DNA from: Paenalcaligenes hermetiae
GTDB taxonomy: Bacteria > Pseudomonadota > Gammaproteobacteria > Burkholderiales > Burkholderiaceae_B
Length of the DNA stretch: 64,000 bases
Assembly (NCBI RefSeq): GCF_039543645.1
Contig: NZ_BAABKD010000009.1
Coordinates: 310,001 to 374,000, forward strand
Direction: 5' to 3'
The notes beneath the pieces were generated by a model. It ran no database searches and was not told where the DNA came from. It was given only the letters and a program-made list of their open reading frames with translations. This document shows positions 61,990-64,000 of the stretch, piece by piece. The first letter of the stretch is position 1. Every line of letters begins with the position of its first letter. The position numbers were made by a program, and so were the translations under genes.

Positions 61990-63209
61990 GTCGTTTTTTA
62001 TTAGATATCAGTCCCTTACGTCAAAGCCGTGCTTTTCGTTACGCTTACGCCGCCCGTACAGCCACCGTGTTAGTCACTGGCATGCTCATGGTGGCCGCCA
62101 GTATTCAGCTGTTCGAAATGACGGGATCCAGTATTGCAGTCGCCGGACTCAATGCGTCCATGGCAATCCCTATGGTTTTGGCTCTGATGGTTGGGGGCGT
62201 GCTTTCGGATCGCATGGACCGACGCAAGCTGATGCTGTATTCACGCAGTGTGTATGTGTTTAGCGTGAGCCTGTTTTTAATTAATGCCCTCTTACCCAGC
62301 CCCACCATTTGGCTTATTTATCTTGCCGCCACCATTGGTGGTGCCGCCGGCGGTATTAGTGTGCCTGCCATGATGTCTGCAACACCGGCCTTGGTCGGTC
62401 GCGAACACTTGGCTGCCGCCGCTGCTCTTTCAGGGTTATCCATGCAGATTGGTGGCGTGATCGGCCCATCACTTGCGGGTTTGATTATCGCGGGGCCGGG
62501 CTTAATTTTTTGTTATGTAATTGTGTTGGCTGCCGTCCTCACCACCCCTTTTTTCTTAAAACAATTACCCGCTTTACCCCCTAAAGGGACACAGCCACAA
62601 CAACCCGCCATATTCCATGCCTTTATCGAAGGTTTTACCTATATGGCTAAACAACCCCTTTTGCGCTCTTTACTGCTTATTGACCTGACGGCGGTGGTGC
62701 TGGCTACCCCTTTGGCCTTGCTTCCTGAGTGGGGAACACAGGTTTTACAACTAGGCCCCGAAGCTACTGGGCTTCTGTATTCTGCCCCAGCGGTGGGCGC
62801 TACCCTAATGGCATTAAGCTCTGGCTGGACCAAAACCGTAAAACATCCTGGACGCTTTATTATCGCGGCTGTGATGCTTTGGGGTGCCGCTGTGTTTGCC
62901 CTTTCCCAGTGGGTCTGGTTGCCTTGGTCTTTGCTTTGCCTTGCCTGCATGGGTGCAGCCGACACCGTCTCTAAAATCTTGCGTATGGCACTTGTACAAA
63001 AACACACACCAGATCACCTGCTAGGCCGTATGTCGAGTCTCTGGATGACCCAGTCGGCATTAGGCACGGCGGTAGGCAATATGCAAATGGGTGTGGTTTC
63101 ACGTTGGTTCAATCCGACTACGGCTTTTTTCATTGGTGGGGGTGCCTGTTTTCTACTGAGCAGCGCCTTTGCTTGGCGTAATCGCAGCTTAAAACACATC
63201 GAAAACTAA
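61986..63209 (+). CDS. EntS-like MFS siderophore exporter
   Basis: Twelve-helix MFS exporter, 407 aa, resembling enterobactin exporter EntS: similar N-terminus (LLDISPLRQSRAFRYAYAART), VGGVLSDRMDRRKLM loop and PALVGREHL segment. The ATG at 61986 overlaps the NRPS stop (ATGA), showing it is part of the same operon; a longer in-frame extension into the NRPS gene is not a plausible protein. Its most likely job is release of the finished siderophore. A GRMSSLWMTQSALGTAVGN stretch near the end is typical of the EntS branch. Confidence 0.87.
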   Translation: MSRFLLDISPLRQSRAFRYAYAARTATVLVTGMLMVAASIQLFEMTGSSIAVAGLNASMAIPMVLALMVGGVLSDRMDRRKLMLYSRSVYVFSVSLFLINALLPSPTIWLIYLAATIGGAAGGISVPAMMSATPALVGREHLAAAAALSGLSMQIGGVIGPSLAGLIIAGPGLIFCYVIVLAAVLTTPFFLKQLPALPPKGTQPQQPAIFHAFIEGFTYMAKQPLLRSLLLIDLTAVVLATPLALLPEWGTQVLQLGPEATGLLYSAPAVGATLMALSSGWTKTVKHPGRFIIAAVMLWGAAVFALSQWVWLPWSLLCLACMGAADTVSKILRMALVQKHTPDHLLGRMSSLWMTQSALGTAVGNMQMGVVSRWFNPTTAFFIGGGACFLLSSAFAWRNRSLKHIEN

Positions 63210-63259
63210 TCCATGTTAACTCAATCCTGTACTTACTCTCTTTTTAGCGAACTATAGAA

Positions 63260-64000
63260 ATGCAAATCAATCTTATTACTAAAAACAACACGTGGAAGCG
63301 TTTTGCGCTAAGCACAGCGGCCCTCCTTTTAAGCACCCAACTGTTTGCACAAAACGCTGTGTTTGACCAGCCTGACACTGATTTTAATGCCATGCTCGGT
63401 GTCAGCGGCGTGGTGCACCCAGGCGATAAAGCAGAAGTATGGGGGCGTGGATTTAAACCCGGCCAAGAAGTACAGCTTATGCGTAATGGCCAAGTCCTAA
63501 CCGGAAACCAGCCAGTGGTTGCCGACGATCAGGGGCAAATTCGTGTGGAAATCCATATCCCCCACGATGCGGCGCTAGGCTTACACCCCATCGTTACACA
63601 AGTGGCTAAACCATCGGCGGCTACGGTTTTTGATCTAAAAGTCTCGCCCAAAATTGAGGCCACCGGTGAGGACAAGTTCACCCTGACCCAAGCCCCCGTC
63701 ACCGCAGGTTTATATCAAGTGGCCTACAGCGCTAAAAACGATGTGCTCTTTGTGACATCTGCCGTAGGACGCCCGCCCGTTAAACAATCTCAGCTTAGCA
63801 AGGTCGATCCAAAACAACTCAAAATAACACAACATATCACGCCCGCTGCGGACCCTGCACGTGAGGGGCAAGTCATGGCCGTCTATGGGGTAACGGTTGA
63901 CGACAAGCAAAACACCGTATGGGTGACTAATACTCGGGCTGGCACTGTCGCTGTCTATAGTCAGGATGATCTCAAACTGCTTAAACAGTTTGAACATGGT
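63260..64000 (+). CDS. YncE-like beta-propeller protein, 5' part (runs off the window)
   Basis: The frame from 63260 remains open to the last base (247 codons). A signal peptide ends near LFA, residue 31. After an Ig-like stretch (GDKAEVWGRGFKPGQEVQL) the protein enters a repeat region (VLFVTSAVGRPP and NTVWVTNTRAGTVAVYS) that resembles the YncE family of periplasmic seven-bladed propellers. Such genes recur next to siderophore loci; the function is not known. A weak Fur-like sequence covers the start. Confidence 0.75.
   Translation, partial: MQINLITKNNTWKRFALSTAALLLSTQLFAQNAVFDQPDTDFNAMLGVSGVVHPGDKAEVWGRGFKPGQEVQLMRNGQVLTGNQPVVADDQGQIRVEIHIPHDAALGLHPIVTQVAKPSAATVFDLKVSPKIEATGEDKFTLTQAPVTAGLYQVAYSAKNDVLFVTSAVGRPPVKQSQLSKVDPKQLKITQHITPAADPAREGQVMAVYGVTVDDKQNTVWVTNTRAGTVAVYSQDDLKLLKQFEHG

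Overview
This 64 kb window is a stretch of chromosome from a Gram-negative bacterium, most likely a betaproteobacterium of the order Burkholderiales and probably the family Alcaligenaceae. That reading rests on gene neighbourhoods and protein features: lptB-hpf-ptsN-hprK-rapZ, hemA-prfA-prmC-grxD-ubiX, ubiB/ubiJ/ubiE, a giant DUF3683-type FAD/Fe-S oxidoreductase, a PIMT-like methyltransferase in front of a TolC-family protein, and moderate base composition (near 50% G+C by eye). The species is inferred from content, not measured. No IS element, prophage, integrase or CRISPR array was seen. Almost all of the window is ordinary, densely packed core chromosome.

Layout. 1-2.1 kb: PIMT-like methyltransferase and a TolC-family outer-membrane protein. 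2.1-3.4 kb (minus): heptose-1-phosphate adenylyltransferase and a ferritin-like di-iron protein. 3.6-8.2 kb (minus): ubiquinone block ubiE, thioesterase, Tim44-domain protein, ubiJ, ubiB. 8.3-10.8 kb: phoB-phoR and a VOC protein. 10.8-19.5 kb: ilvA, a YqaA-like membrane protein, the DUF3683 oxidoreductase, an MdfA-like efflux pump, a YdcZ-like transporter and apt. 19.6-26.4 kb (minus): a complete cytochrome bd operon (GbsR/MarR-type regulator, cydA, cydB, cydX, cydD, cydC) with a perfect palindrome just ahead of the regulator. 26.6-33.9 kb (plus): LPS/Kdo genes kdsD-kdsC-lptC-lptA-lptB, then hpf, ptsN, hprK, rapZ and rlpA. 34-39 kb: rsmI diverging from yraN-gmhA/diaA-dolP-thioredoxin, then argB and a HAD phosphatase. 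39-44 kb (minus): hemA-prfA-prmC-grxD-ubiX and a dienelactone hydrolase. 44-48.7 kb: tRNA-Phe, a PKMT-like methyltransferase, a tandem pair of related lipoproteins, a yybP-ykoY manganese riboswitch in front of a TerC-family gene, and hsp20 behind a textbook sigma-32 promoter.

48.7-51.6 kb (minus) holds an unusual UvrD/Rep-type helicase coupled to a SapC-family protein. 51.7-64 kb (plus) is the accessory highlight: an iron-siderophore locus comprising a FecCD permease, ATPase, binding protein, IroE/Fes-like esterase, Sfp-type phosphopantetheinyl transferase, EntE-like 2,3-dihydroxybenzoate-AMP ligase, stand-alone aryl carrier protein, an EntF-like NRPS (C-A-T-TE) whose adenylation pocket reads as a perfect serine code, an EntS-like exporter and a partial YncE-like protein. 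The most economical inference is a catecholate, enterobactin-type siderophore. The 2,3-dihydroxybenzoate synthesis genes, an MbtH-like protein and a TonB receptor are not in the window. Fur-box-like sequences abut the first gene and the EntE-like gene, so the locus is probably iron-repressed.
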